DNA of 64,000 nt from positions 357,888-421,887 of the forward strand of contig NZ_JAQISN010000005.1 of the NCBI RefSeq assembly GCF_037450285.1, in the 5' to 3' direction. The stretch's first letter is position 1; each line of letters begins with the position of its first letter. Shown here piece after piece: positions 16,785 through 24,420 of this stretch. Below the pieces are notes generated by a model that worked only from the letters and a program-made list of their open reading frames with translations, was not told where the DNA came from and did not search any database. The translations under genes and the position numbers were made by a program. This stretch comes from Erwinia sp. SLM-02 (GTDB lineage Bacteria > Pseudomonadota > Gammaproteobacteria > Enterobacterales > Enterobacteriaceae).

Positions 16785-18380
16785 ATGAAAACTGTACGCA
16801 ACGTGACTTACGAATTACTGCGCCGCAACGGGATCAATAAAGTATTTGGCAACCCGGGTTCCAACGAACTCCCCTTCCTCAAGAATTTCCCCAAAGATTT
16901 TGACTACGTGCTGGCGTTGCACGAAGGCGTTGCCGTGGGCATGGCGGATGGCTATGCCCAGGCCTCTGGCAAACCCGCGCTGGTCAGCCTTCATTCTGCG
17001 GCGGGAACCGGGAACGCGATGGGTGCGCTGGCCAACGCCTGGAACGGGCATTCACCGCTGATTATTACCGCCGGGCAACAAACCCGTGCGATGGTCGCGC
17101 TGGAACCGCTGCTGACCAATATTGATGCCCCAATGCTGCCCAGACCGCTGGTGAAATGGAGCCATGAACCGGCTTCCGCTCAGGCGGTGCCCCATGCGTT
17201 CAGTCGCGCCCTCCACACGGCGACCTCCGATGCGCCCGGACCGGTGTATCTTTCCATTCCTTATGACGACTGGGATAAGCGGGCGGATGAATCGTCCGCC
17301 AGCCTGCTCAACCGGTGGGTCAAAAACGCCCGCGCTTTGGGCAGTGATGAACTGGCTACACTGGTTCAACGCATTAATACGGCAACAAATCCGGTGCTGG
17401 TGCTGGGTGCCGATGTTGATGCCGCGCGGGCCAGTCAGGCCGCCGTTACGCTGGCGGAGAAACTCAAGTGCCCGGTATGGGCCGCCCCTTCCTCTCCACG
17501 CTGTGCGTTTCCGACGCGCCATGCCTGCTTCAGGGGCATGCTGCCCGCCGGAATTGCTTCCATCAGCCAGTTGCTTACCGGTCACGATCTGATCCTGGTC
17601 ATTGGCGCGCCGGTATTTCGCTATCATCAGTTTGAAGCCGGGCCGGTTCTCCCCAAAGGATCTGAGCTGATCCTTCTCTCCTGCGACCAGCAGGAAGCCG
17701 CCCGCGCACCGGTCGGGGATGCCTGGATTGGCGATATTAACCCCATACTGAGCCAGCTGGCAGATCACGTTGCCGACCGGGCCAAAGCCATGCCCGAGGC
17801 CCTGCCCGCCCCATTGCCTGCCTCTATCACCCATCCGCTCAAAGCAGAAGCCGTCTTCGACACCCTGAATCGCGTGGCCCCGGCAAACTCCATCTTCGTC
17901 AATGAATCCACCTCGACGATTCCGGCGCTCTGGCAGCGTATCAATATGGCCACTCCGGGGAGCTACTACCTGGCCGCTGCCGGCGGACTGGGATTTGCCA
18001 TGCCGGCAGGCGTGGGCATTCAGCTGGCGAGCCCGGAACGGCAGGTGTTCGTCGTCGTGGGTGACGGCTCAGCAAATTACAGTATTCAGGCGCTGTGGAC
18101 CGCCGCGCACTATGCGATCCCGGTCATCTTTATCGTGATGAAAAATGGCACCTACGGCGCATTAAGATGGTTCGCGGAGGTGCTGGATGCCACCGATATC
18201 CCCGGGCTGAACCTGCCGGGCATCAACTTTTCACAGCTGGCGGAGGGCTACGGCGTCCATGCCTGCAAAGTCAGCACGCCAGAGCAGCTCAGCGATGCCA
18301 TTGGTCAGGCGCGTACATCGGGTAAACCGGCGTTGATTGAGGTCGAAACCTGCTGGGCGGAACAGGGAGAGAAGCCATGA
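16785..18380 (+). CDS. mdlC: benzoylformate decarboxylase, thiamine diphosphate enzyme
   Basis: 531 residues, very close to Pseudomonas putida MdlC throughout. The catalytic residues known for that enzyme fall at identical positions: Ser26 (NPGS), Glu47 (LHEG), His70 (LHSAAG) and His281 (FRYHQ). The ThDP motif GDGSANYS...KNGTYGAL is at the C-terminal domain. It decarboxylates benzoylformate (phenylglyoxylate) to benzaldehyde and CO2. It overlaps mdlB by four bases (ATGA), so the two are co-translated. No mdlA racemase or adjacent benzaldehyde dehydrogenase is present. The exact aromatic substrate is inferred from family. Confidence 0.93.
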   Translation: MKTVRNVTYELLRRNGINKVFGNPGSNELPFLKNFPKDFDYVLALHEGVAVGMADGYAQASGKPALVSLHSAAGTGNAMGALANAWNGHSPLIITAGQQTRAMVALEPLLTNIDAPMLPRPLVKWSHEPASAQAVPHAFSRALHTATSDAPGPVYLSIPYDDWDKRADESSASLLNRWVKNARALGSDELATLVQRINTATNPVLVLGADVDAARASQAAVTLAEKLKCPVWAAPSSPRCAFPTRHACFRGMLPAGIASISQLLTGHDLILVIGAPVFRYHQFEAGPVLPKGSELILLSCDQQEAARAPVGDAWIGDINPILSQLADHVADRAKAMPEALPAPLPASITHPLKAEAVFDTLNRVAPANSIFVNESTSTIPALWQRINMATPGSYYLAAAGGLGFAMPAGVGIQLASPERQVFVVVGDGSANYSIQALWTAAHYAIPVIFIVMKNGTYGALRWFAEVLDATDIPGLNLPGINFSQLAEGYGVHACKVSTPEQLSDAIGQARTSGKPALIEVETCWAEQGEKP

Positions 18381-19513
18381 TGGGCATGGGCAAGCGGGTC
18401 AACGTTGAAGACTACCGGCGACTGGCAGCCAAAACGCTGCCGCGCATCATCTTTGATTACCTGGAGGGCGGCGCCGAGGATGAAAAAGGTCTGGCGCATA
18501 ACCGCGACGTCTTTGACCGGTGGCGCTTTACGCCCCACCGGCTGGTGGATGTCAGCCAGCGTACGCTCTCGACATCCCTGTTCGGCAGGCGATGGAGCGC
18601 GCCGTTTGCTATCGCACCGACTGGATTTAACAGCGCACTGTGGCCAGAGGGTGACATCAAGCTGGCCAGAGCCGCAGCCAGTGCCAGTATCCCGTTTATT
18701 CTGTCCACCGCATCAAATGCATCGATCGAAGAGGTCGCCCGCTGTGTCGACGGGGAAAAATGGTTCCAGCTGTATGTCGTCCAGCAGGATCTGGCGGAAC
18801 AGCTGGTCATGCGTGCGCTGAATGCAGGCTACACCACCCTGATCGTGACGGTGGATGTTGGGGTTAACGGCAACCGCGAGCGCGACAGACGGAACAGATT
18901 CAGTCTCCCGCTGAAGTTCACCCCTTCGCTGATGATGTCTGGCTGTCTTCACCCCTCCTGGACGCTGCGATTCCTGCAAAACGGCATGCCGCAGCTGGCC
19001 AATTTTGCCAGTGCAGAAAGCAGCAGTCTTGAAGCACAGGCGGCGGTGATGAGCCGCCAGATGGATGCCAGCTTTAACCCGCACAGCCTCAGGCGCATTC
19101 GCGAAATGTGGCCTCACAGGCTGCTGGTTAAGGGTATCATCCGGCCGGAGGATGCAGAGCTGTGCGTGGCCTGCGGTGCCGATGGTGTGGTGTTATCCAA
19201 CCACGGAGGCCGTCAGTTAGATGGTAACCTGGCACCGATTGAAACACTGGCCGACGTCGCCGGCCGCATCGACCGACCGGTGCTGATTGACAGTGGATTC
19301 CGCCGGGGATCGGATATCGTTAAGGCGCTCTGCCTCGGCGCGGATATGGTTCTGCTGGGCAGGGCTACGCTTTACGGCCTGGCGGCCGGGGGCCAGCAGG
19401 GGGTGGATGAGGTCATCTCGTTGTTGAAAAAAGAGATCGACTGCACCCTGGCACAGATAGGTTGCCCCGCCGTTACAGAGTTATCAGCAGCATATATTCA
19501 TCAGCAGTCATGA
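18377..19513 (+). CDS. mdlB: (S)-mandelate dehydrogenase-like FMN alpha-hydroxyacid dehydrogenase
   Basis: 378 residues, aligned along its whole length with P. putida MdlB: NVEDYRRLA at the start, the FMN-binding PTGFNSALWP, ILSTASNASIE, WFQLYV, the catalytic His-Arg region LSNHGGRQLD, and IDSGFRRGSDIVKALCLGA. The insertion between residues about 175 and 215 contains GCLHPSWTLRFLQNGMPQLANF, as in the membrane-associated mandelate dehydrogenases. It oxidises (S)-mandelate to benzoylformate and passes electrons to the quinone pool, feeding MdlC. Start overlaps the mdlC stop. Confidence 0.92.
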   Translation: MMGMGKRVNVEDYRRLAAKTLPRIIFDYLEGGAEDEKGLAHNRDVFDRWRFTPHRLVDVSQRTLSTSLFGRRWSAPFAIAPTGFNSALWPEGDIKLARAAASASIPFILSTASNASIEEVARCVDGEKWFQLYVVQQDLAEQLVMRALNAGYTTLIVTVDVGVNGNRERDRRNRFSLPLKFTPSLMMSGCLHPSWTLRFLQNGMPQLANFASAESSSLEAQAAVMSRQMDASFNPHSLRRIREMWPHRLLVKGIIRPEDAELCVACGADGVVLSNHGGRQLDGNLAPIETLADVAGRIDRPVLIDSGFRRGSDIVKALCLGADMVLLGRATLYGLAAGGQQGVDEVISLLKKEIDCTLAQIGCPAVTELSAAYIHQQS

Positions 19514-19633
19514 ATCTGGCCAGACGGATCTGGCCCCGACCGGCCAGATGGGCCGTCAGGGCCAATCCGGCGGGTCAGACTTCCCCGATGACACAATCAT
19601 TGTTTTTCAGTTTGGCCCAGCGTTGACTCGCAA

Positions 19634-20395
19634 TCAGGCAGTCACCTTTCCACGCGGATCGTCGATATGCTGCTTCGCCACGTCGTAACGAACCCCTTCC
19701 CGGTGCAGGATCCGCACCTCTTTGACCACGGTGGACAGCGCCTGCAAAAAGGTCGCGGAATGTTCGTGACGCTCATAGGCTTCGCTATCTGCCCACCCTT
19801 CAGAGAGATGGAAAGCATCGGGGTTCACTAAATCCTGCGAGAAGGCATAGAACACACAACCGGGAAGACGCTGAGCGGCCTGCATTTCCGGTTTTACCGC
19901 ATTGATAAAGGTCTGCCGGTCTTCCGGATGAACGCGATAATAAGCGCTGACAACGATCTCCGTTGGCTGCGTTTTATCATGATCCCCGGCGGTGGAAATA
20001 TGGCCATCGGTAAAGGCGCGCTGTGCGGCCAGCGTATCCATTGATTCTCTCAGCAGGGCAATTTGTCCCTTTTCAGCCACCAGACGTCCGGCATAGGTTT
20101 GTTTATAGATTTGCCCGGTGGCGGGGACACTGGCCTCTACGCTGTATTCGGCAAACGCCTGGGTCGGGGTGTCGATAAGGAACTGAATATTGCGGAAGCG
20201 GAAATCCGGTACTTTTTTCAATAATCCGGCGATAAAAGCCTGGATCTGTTCACGGCCCTGCACGCGGTGCGGCAGGCCAAGCGTCTGTAAGTAAGGTAAT
20301 TCCAGCACGCCATCTTCGGCGAACAACGCCGCAGCGGCGTGCGGATCCTGTATAACGTCCAGGTAGTTTTGCAGTAGTTGAATGGCGTTTTTCAT
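19634..20395 (-). CDS. SnoaL-like/antibiotic biosynthesis monooxygenase (ABM) fusion protein
   Basis: 253 residues in two halves. Residues 1-125 are an NTF2/SnoaL-like alpha+beta cone (YLDVIQDPHAAAALFAEDGVLELPYL, GREQIQAFIAGLLKKVPDFRF). Residues about 145-240 are an ABM ferredoxin-like domain (EIVVSAYYRVHPEDRQTFINAV, PGCVFYAFSQDL, HLSEGWADSEAYERHEHSATF). Each domain usually stands alone; such fusions are known among enterobacterial and Pseudomonas hypotheticals. Possible role in detoxifying or oxidising small aromatic compounds; not demonstrated. It is 150 bases from the LysR gene on the same strand. Confidence 0.8.
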   Translation of the reverse strand: MKNAIQLLQNYLDVIQDPHAAAALFAEDGVLELPYLQTLGLPHRVQGREQIQAFIAGLLKKVPDFRFRNIQFLIDTPTQAFAEYSVEASVPATGQIYKQTYAGRLVAEKGQIALLRESMDTLAAQRAFTDGHISTAGDHDKTQPTEIVVSAYYRVHPEDRQTFINAVKPEMQAAQRLPGCVFYAFSQDLVNPDAFHLSEGWADSEAYERHEHSATFLQALSTVVKEVRILHREGVRYDVAKQHIDDPRGKVTA

Positions 20396-20545
20396 CTTTT
20401 TGCTCCTAAAGTGTTAAGTGTCTGCCCCGTTTCCGGCGGCGTGGATTAACCTTAAGGAACTTCATTGACGCTGAAAACAGCAATGAATGAAAGTCATCCT
20501 TTCAAAAATGAAAGTACCGCTGAACCTGTACCGATCGATGCGGGC

Positions 20546-21463
20546 TTACTGCGGCCAGCGCCACTCGGGTTCCGCAAGATGGCGGGCAAGGAAATCGGAC
20601 AGTACGCGCACTTTAAGCGGACGGCTGCGCGCCGTTGGCGTCACAAAGTACAGGCCGCCCTGAGTCATCGACCATTCATCAAGCAGGCGGACCAGTCGGC
20701 CATCGCGCAGATATTCCGCCGCAATAAACTCCGGCAGCTCTGCAATTCCCAGTCCCGCCAGCAGAGAAGGCACCAGCGCGTCGGAGTTTGTCACCCGCAG
20801 CGGCCCGTTGGGCACGATATCCTCCTGTTCGCCGGAAGTATGGGTGAAGCGCCAGACCTGGCTGCGGGCGCGATAGGCGTAGCTGAAGCACGGCCTTCCG
20901 GTTAACTCCCGGGGGTGAACGGGTTGCCCATGCAGCGCAAGATAAGAGGGCGAGGCCACGAGGTACTGGGTAACCGGGCAGATCCGCCGGGCCACCAGCG
21001 AAGAGTCAGGCAGTGCGGCAATACGCAGCGCTGCGTCAAACCCCTCGGCGATTAAATCTACCGAAGCATCCGATAAATGCAGATCCACGCTCAGCTCAGG
21101 AAACTGGCGGATCAGCTCAGGCATCAGCGGAGCGACCCAGCGCAGCCCGAATGACATCGGGATCGCCAGCCGTACCTGTCCACGTGGCTGAACGGAAAGC
21201 TCGTGCGCTTCACTCTCAACCTCTTCCGCCTGCCGGTAGATCTCTGCCGCCTTCGCCGCCATGCTCTGGCCAAACTCGGTCAGCGCTAACTGGCGGGATG
21301 TCCGGTTGAATAACCTGCCGCCCAGACGTTCCTCAAGACGCGCCACGGCACGGGAAACTGTCGGCACCGAGACCCCCATCACTCTTGCCGCTGCGGCAAA
21401 AGAGCCCTCTTCCGCCACTTTGGCAAACATAGCCAGGCCTTCAAAATCAGGAAGTTTACTCAT
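20546..21463 (-). CDS. LysR-family transcriptional regulator
   Basis: 305 residues from ATG 21463 (MSKLPDFEGLAMFAKVAEEGSFAAAARV); the longer frame from 21535 runs over the divergent promoter. N-terminal winged helix with FAAAARVMGVSVPTVSRAVARLEERLGGRLFNRTSR, then a periplasmic-binding-type effector domain. It is divergent from the exported VOC gene, and the intergenic region holds a near-perfect dyad suited to LysR binding. It likely regulates that VOC gene and itself. Confidence 0.9.
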   Translation of the reverse strand: MSKLPDFEGLAMFAKVAEEGSFAAAARVMGVSVPTVSRAVARLEERLGGRLFNRTSRQLALTEFGQSMAAKAAEIYRQAEEVESEAHELSVQPRGQVRLAIPMSFGLRWVAPLMPELIRQFPELSVDLHLSDASVDLIAEGFDAALRIAALPDSSLVARRICPVTQYLVASPSYLALHGQPVHPRELTGRPCFSYAYRARSQVWRFTHTSGEQEDIVPNGPLRVTNSDALVPSLLAGLGIAELPEFIAAEYLRDGRLVRLLDEWSMTQGGLYFVTPTARSRPLKVRVLSDFLARHLAEPEWRWPQ

Positions 21464-21480
21464 TTCAATTCTGCAATGAT

Positions 21481-21510
21481 GGATTTCAAACCATTCTATT
21501 TTGAAAATCC
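21481..21510. promoter_or_regulatory. LysR-type operator dyad
   Basis: GGATTTCAAA at 21481-21490 and TTTGAAAATCC at 21500-21510 are inverted copies of each other apart from one base of length. The spacing and position, between the divergent LysR and VOC genes, fit a LysR recognition site. Confidence 0.55.
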
Positions 21511-21601
21511 TGACTCGTCGATATGCTTCTTCCATCGCGACAAACCGTCGCCTGACATCCTGCCCTGTGGGGCGATAAAACTCATTAGATGGAGCGTTCC
21601 G

Positions 21602-22156
21602 ATGAAAAATATCAGCATTAATTCAACCCTTTTCGCTTCCGGCCTGCTTCTTGGCGCGGTGTCGTTCTCCGCTGCGGCGCTTGAAGTCCAGCCTGAACCG
21701 GTGGTCAAAATCAGCGGCCTCGATCACGGCGGGATCAACGTTCCGGATGTTGAAGCCGCCGTTAGCTTCTTTGTGAAAACCTTTGGTGCGAAGGTGGAAT
21801 CTGACTCTGCGCCGGGCGCCATACCCCAGGAATGGAAAACGGCGTTCAACTGGCGTTCATCGAGCGAGTTAAAACGCTTTGTGATGGTCAGGCTGCCGGA
21901 CGGTAGCGGGATCGAACTGTTCCAGTACAGTGGCCCAGAGATCGATCGAACCCAGCCGCATGAGGATGACGCTGCGGCAACGCACATCGCCCTGCGCACG
22001 CATGATATTCAGGCCAGCTATCGGGCGCTGAAGCAATCCGGTTTGAAAATCCTGAATGAACCGGTGACCAACGCTGATGGTACGCAGTGGTTTTATTTCC
22101 TCACACCGTGGGGCTCGCAGATTGAGCTGGTGGCTGAAGGTGTTAAATCAGCGTGA
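21602..22156 (+). CDS. exported VOC-family (glyoxalase fold) protein
   Basis: 184 residues from ATG 21602 (GGAG 9 bases upstream); an in-frame start at 21476 would lie in the regulatory region. A clear Sec signal peptide, MKNISINSTLFASGLLLGAVSFSAAA, precedes a VOC fold starting SGLDHGGINVPDVEAAVSFFVKTFG. Metal-ligand candidates are His in LDHGG, Glu in GIELFQYSG, His in ATHIAL and Glu in SQIELVAEG, the canonical glyoxalase H-E-H-E order. A periplasmic glyoxalase/dioxygenase-fold protein is uncommon. Probably controlled by the divergent LysR protein. Confidence 0.85.
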   Translation: MKNISINSTLFASGLLLGAVSFSAAALEVQPEPVVKISGLDHGGINVPDVEAAVSFFVKTFGAKVESDSAPGAIPQEWKTAFNWRSSSELKRFVMVRLPDGSGIELFQYSGPEIDRTQPHEDDAAATHIALRTHDIQASYRALKQSGLKILNEPVTNADGTQWFYFLTPWGSQIELVAEGVKSA

Positions 22157-22504
22157 TGGTTTGGCTATCCCCGGTCATCGTATCGGGGATAATAACGCGG
22201 GTCGGTTACGGCTAATAATAACTACGCCGAATCAATTAAATTAATAACAACAGAGATGTCTGGCAGCATTAATTACTGGTGCATTTAAAAAGGATGCGTA
22301 ACTCTATTTACTTCCACACGAAAAATTATCCACAGCGCAAATGAATACGGCCTTTAAATTTCATAAAGTTTGTGATTCTGGCCATAAATAAACAGATGGG
22401 AAATATAAATCCATTCAAAATTAGCCGTAGGAAAGTATAATCTTTTCCGGTGCTTGAGGCTTTTTATCTCAGGTAACTGGCGGTAACAGGTTGTTGAGGG
22501 ATAA

Positions 22505-22556
22505 AAAGAAGAAAGCCCCGAAGGTCATGTTAATCACCAACGAGGCCCACTCTTAT
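22505..22556 (-). ncRNA. sok: Sok-like antisense RNA, copy 1
   Basis: Read on the minus strand the region gives GCCTCGTTGGTGATTAACAT, followed by GACCTTCGGGGCTTTCTTCTTTTT. This matches the plasmid R1 Sok pattern GCCTCGUGGUGGUUAAUG...CGGGGCUAUCUUCUUU, including the terminator stem and U-tract. Sok pairs with the hok leader and blocks translation. Ends are approximate. Confidence 0.7.
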
Positions 22557-22611
22557 GCCCAAGAAACATCAGAGTAGCCTCTTACCCGCAGCAATGCAAG
22601 GAGCAAGGGCT

Positions 22612-22764
22612 ATGAAAATACCATCCCTAATCATTATCGTGTTAATACTCTGTATTACGGTTTTGATATTTACCTACTTTACCCGTGAGACGCTTTACGA
22701 ATTACGCTGGAAGAGTGGGGAGCAGGAGGTGGCTGCATTCATGGCTTACGAATCCGGTAAGTAG
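22612..22764 (+). CDS. hok: Hok/Gef-family membrane toxin, copy 1 (conserved Cys changed to Tyr)
   Basis: 50 residues from ATG 22612, with AAGGAGCAAGGGCT just upstream; an in-frame extension to ATG 22555 (69 codons) corresponds to the Mok-type leader reading frame. The sequence matches R1 Hok: a single membrane helix (LIIIVLILCITVLIFTYF), then TRETLYELRW and the diagnostic end EVAAFMAYESGK. Hok toxins depolarise the inner membrane when Sok decays. The usual LCE motif reads LYE here, a single G-to-A change from copy 2, so this copy may be impaired. Confidence 0.88.
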   Translation: MKIPSLIIIVLILCITVLIFTYFTRETLYELRWKSGEQEVAAFMAYESGK

Positions 22765-22773
22765 CGACCTGGA

Positions 22774-22791
22774 CGGGGGAGCAATCCCCCG
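22774..22791 (+). other. 3' hairpin of hok mRNA, copy 1
   Basis: CGGGGGA (22774-22780), GCAA, TCCCCCG (22785-22791), then TTTT, nine bases after the hok stop. It may be a processing-site hairpin or a terminator. An identical hairpin follows copy 2. Confidence 0.55.
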
Positions 22792-22835
22792 TTTTCAGGC
22801 TGATGAGTCAGGGCATGGCTTACAGCACCATCAAT

Positions 22836-22870
22836 ACGGGGCTATCAGTGAACGCTGATAGCCCCGTCCT
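22836..22870 (+). terminator. terminator of hok copy 1
   Basis: ACGGGGCTATCAG (22836-22848) pairs perfectly with CTGATAGCCCCGT (22855-22867) and is followed by CCTTC. A near-identical copy lies at 23520-23551. In hok systems the mRNA 3' end folds back on the leader to keep the transcript silent. Confidence 0.75.
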
Positions 22871-23189
22871 TCTACAACACGGTGCAAATATTCTGCTGTT
22901 TCCCTGCCTCATGCAGGCAGAAAATTATCATTGTACCGGCAAGGATAAAGATAACGTGGCATGATGGTCTGGCTATCGCCAGTCATTGAATTGGGGATAA
23001 TAACGCGGGTCAGTTACTGATAATAATAACACTTCAGAGTTAATTTCATGTGAATTGCGATATGGCATGCAAAAAGATGTGCTGAAGGCCAAAGCTTATT
23101 TAATAAATCCCGAGCCACAGTATAATCCCAGGCGGTGCTTGAGGCTTTTTATCTCAGGTAACTGGCAGTAACAGGTTGTTGAAGGATAA

Positions 23190-23243
23190 AAAGAAGAAAG
23201 CCCCGAAGGTAATGTTAATCACCAACGAGGCATCCTCTATGTC
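23190..23243 (-). ncRNA. sok: Sok-like antisense RNA, copy 2
   Basis: Minus-strand GCCTCGTTGGTGATTAACAT then TACCTTCGGGGCTTTCTTCTTTT, the same Sok pattern as copy 1 with a few changes (GAGGATG instead of GAGTGGG at the 5' side). Those differences lie in the recognition region, so the two Sok RNAs may discriminate their targets. Ends are approximate. Confidence 0.7.
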
Positions 23244-23295
23244 CAGAGAACATCAGAGTAGCCTCTTACCCGCAGCAATGCAAGGAGCAAGGGCT

Positions 23296-23448
23296 ATGAA
23301 AATACCATCCCTAATCATTATCGTGTTAATACTCTGTATTACCGTTTTGATATTTACCTACTTTACCCGTGAAACGCTTTGCGAATTACGCTGGAAGAGT
23401 GGGGAGCAGGAGGTGGCTGCCTTCATGGCTTACGAATCCGGTAAGTAG
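23296..23448 (+). CDS. hok: Hok/Gef-family membrane toxin, copy 2 (intact)
   Basis: 50 residues from ATG 23296, identical to copy 1 except that the conserved cysteine is kept (TRETLCELRW). It has the same helix and EVAAFMAYESGK ending, ribosome site AAGGAGCAAGGGCT, and a same-frame upstream extension to 23176 that could serve as the mok-type leader frame. This is the better candidate for an active toxin. The neighbouring blc operon is convergent and ends 130 bases away. Confidence 0.9.
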   Translation: MKIPSLIIIVLILCITVLIFTYFTRETLCELRWKSGEQEVAAFMAYESGK

Positions 23449-23519
23449 CGACCTGGACGGGGGAGCAATCCCCCGTTTTCAGGCTGATGCTTCAGGGCAT
23501 GGCTTAGAGCACCATCAAT

Positions 23520-23551
23520 ACGGGGCTATCAGTAAACGCTGATAGCCCCGT
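23520..23551 (+). terminator. terminator of hok copy 2
   Basis: ACGGGGCTATCAG (23520-23532) pairs with CTGATAGCCCCGT (23539-23551), followed by CCTTAT. It also lies just beyond the end of the convergent blcC gene. Confidence 0.75.
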
Positions 23552-23575
23552 CCTTATCGAATTTCTCAACGCCGA

Positions 23576-24367
23576 TCAGGAATAATACTCTGGCGCTTTC
23601 TTAAAGCCCGCCCAGGCATCCGGATCGTGCCCGGTGACCACAATGGCATCGTTACGCTCGGCAACGTTACGCAGCTTCTGCACCGAACGCACGGAATCTA
23701 CCGCCGAGGCCAGGAAGCCCGGCAGCGCCTTCTCCTCCCAGTGATCCACCGTATAGGCCGCGTCGATGGTCAGCAGCAGCGGTTTACTGTTGGGCAACCG
23801 CACCAGGAACGACTGGTGGCCGGGCGCATGTCCGGGAGAGAAGATGGTGGTTAGGGTACCATCGCCGTATACATCGTAAAAATCATCCTCGGTGCCGTTC
23901 AGGAACTGCCAGTTCAGTCCTGGCTTATCGAAATCTTTACGAATATAGCCGCCGGCGGCAAACCAGTCCGGTGTAAAGGCATATTCATATTCCACGCGCT
24001 GCACAATATGTTTCGCATTCGGAAAACGGCCAATTGCGCCGGTATGGTCGAGATGCAGATGCGACTGCACCACATATTTCACATCCGCCGGGTCGATGCC
24101 CAGCGCTTTAATCTGATCGATACAGCCCTGATCCTCCGCGAGAACCGGCCAGTACACGTCACAGATGCCGCCCCAGTGGCCGCGAGGGTCGGTCGCAACT
24201 TCAATGGCGTTGCCGCCATCAATAATCGTGTGACCGTCGGGGTGCGTGATCAGAAAAAACGGCACCGGGATTTCATAATCCGCACCGCTGCCCTGGTTCA
24301 TTTTAATATTGTGCACCTTGCACTTCAGGGTGCCGGACTGAAGCATATAGAGTCTGATATCGTTCAT
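23576..24367 (-). CDS. blcC: gamma-butyrolactone hydrolase / N-acyl-homoserine lactone lactonase
   Basis: 263 residues from ATG 24367 (MNDIRLYMLQSGTLKCKVHNIK); very close to Agrobacterium BlcC (AttM) over the whole length. Metallo-beta-lactamase fold with the dinuclear zinc motif HLHLDH at residues 103-108 and the later SPGHAPGHQS, IDAAY and TGHDPDAW ligand segments. It opens gamma-butyrolactone to 4-hydroxybutyrate and, as shown for the Agrobacterium enzyme, hydrolyses acyl-homoserine lactones, so it can quench quorum sensing. Third gene of blcABC, 53 bases after blcB. Confidence 0.94.
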   Translation of the reverse strand: MNDIRLYMLQSGTLKCKVHNIKMNQGSGADYEIPVPFFLITHPDGHTIIDGGNAIEVATDPRGHWGGICDVYWPVLAEDQGCIDQIKALGIDPADVKYVVQSHLHLDHTGAIGRFPNAKHIVQRVEYEYAFTPDWFAAGGYIRKDFDKPGLNWQFLNGTEDDFYDVYGDGTLTTIFSPGHAPGHQSFLVRLPNSKPLLLTIDAAYTVDHWEEKALPGFLASAVDSVRSVQKLRNVAERNDAIVVTGHDPDAWAGFKKAPEYYS

Positions 24368-24420
24368 ACTGGGCTTGCCTCTTTTTATAGTGGGTACAGT
24401 CACAGGTTTGAGTCAGGTTG

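Larger units (their letters stand above)
22153..22870. repeat. hok/sok duplication unit, copy 1
   Basis: First of two long direct copies. It begins right at the stop of the VOC gene with CGTGATGGTTTGGCTATCC and GGGGATAATAACGCGGGTC, contains a TATAAT (22436-22441), the leader, the Sok complement, hok, and a terminator hairpin. Similarity with copy 2 is moderate in the first third, then very high from about 22441 to 22870. Confidence 0.85.
22965..23553. repeat. hok/sok duplication unit, copy 2
   Basis: Second direct copy, starting GCATGATGGTCTGGCTATCG and continuing GGGGATAATAACGCGGGTCAG, then TATAAT (23121-23126), and the leader, Sok complement, hok and terminator in the same order as copy 1. 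The unit period is about 0.7-0.8 kb. No transposase or target-site duplication is visible, so unequal recombination is the simplest origin. Confidence 0.85.

Noticed and set aside
17052..17834. 260-codon frame antisense to mdlC
   Set aside because: Shadow of a well-conserved thiamine enzyme; no ribosome site or recognisable motif.
22153..23553. Insertion sequence or transposon
   Set aside because: The repeated unit contains only hok/sok elements and hairpins; there are no terminal inverted repeats or transposase.
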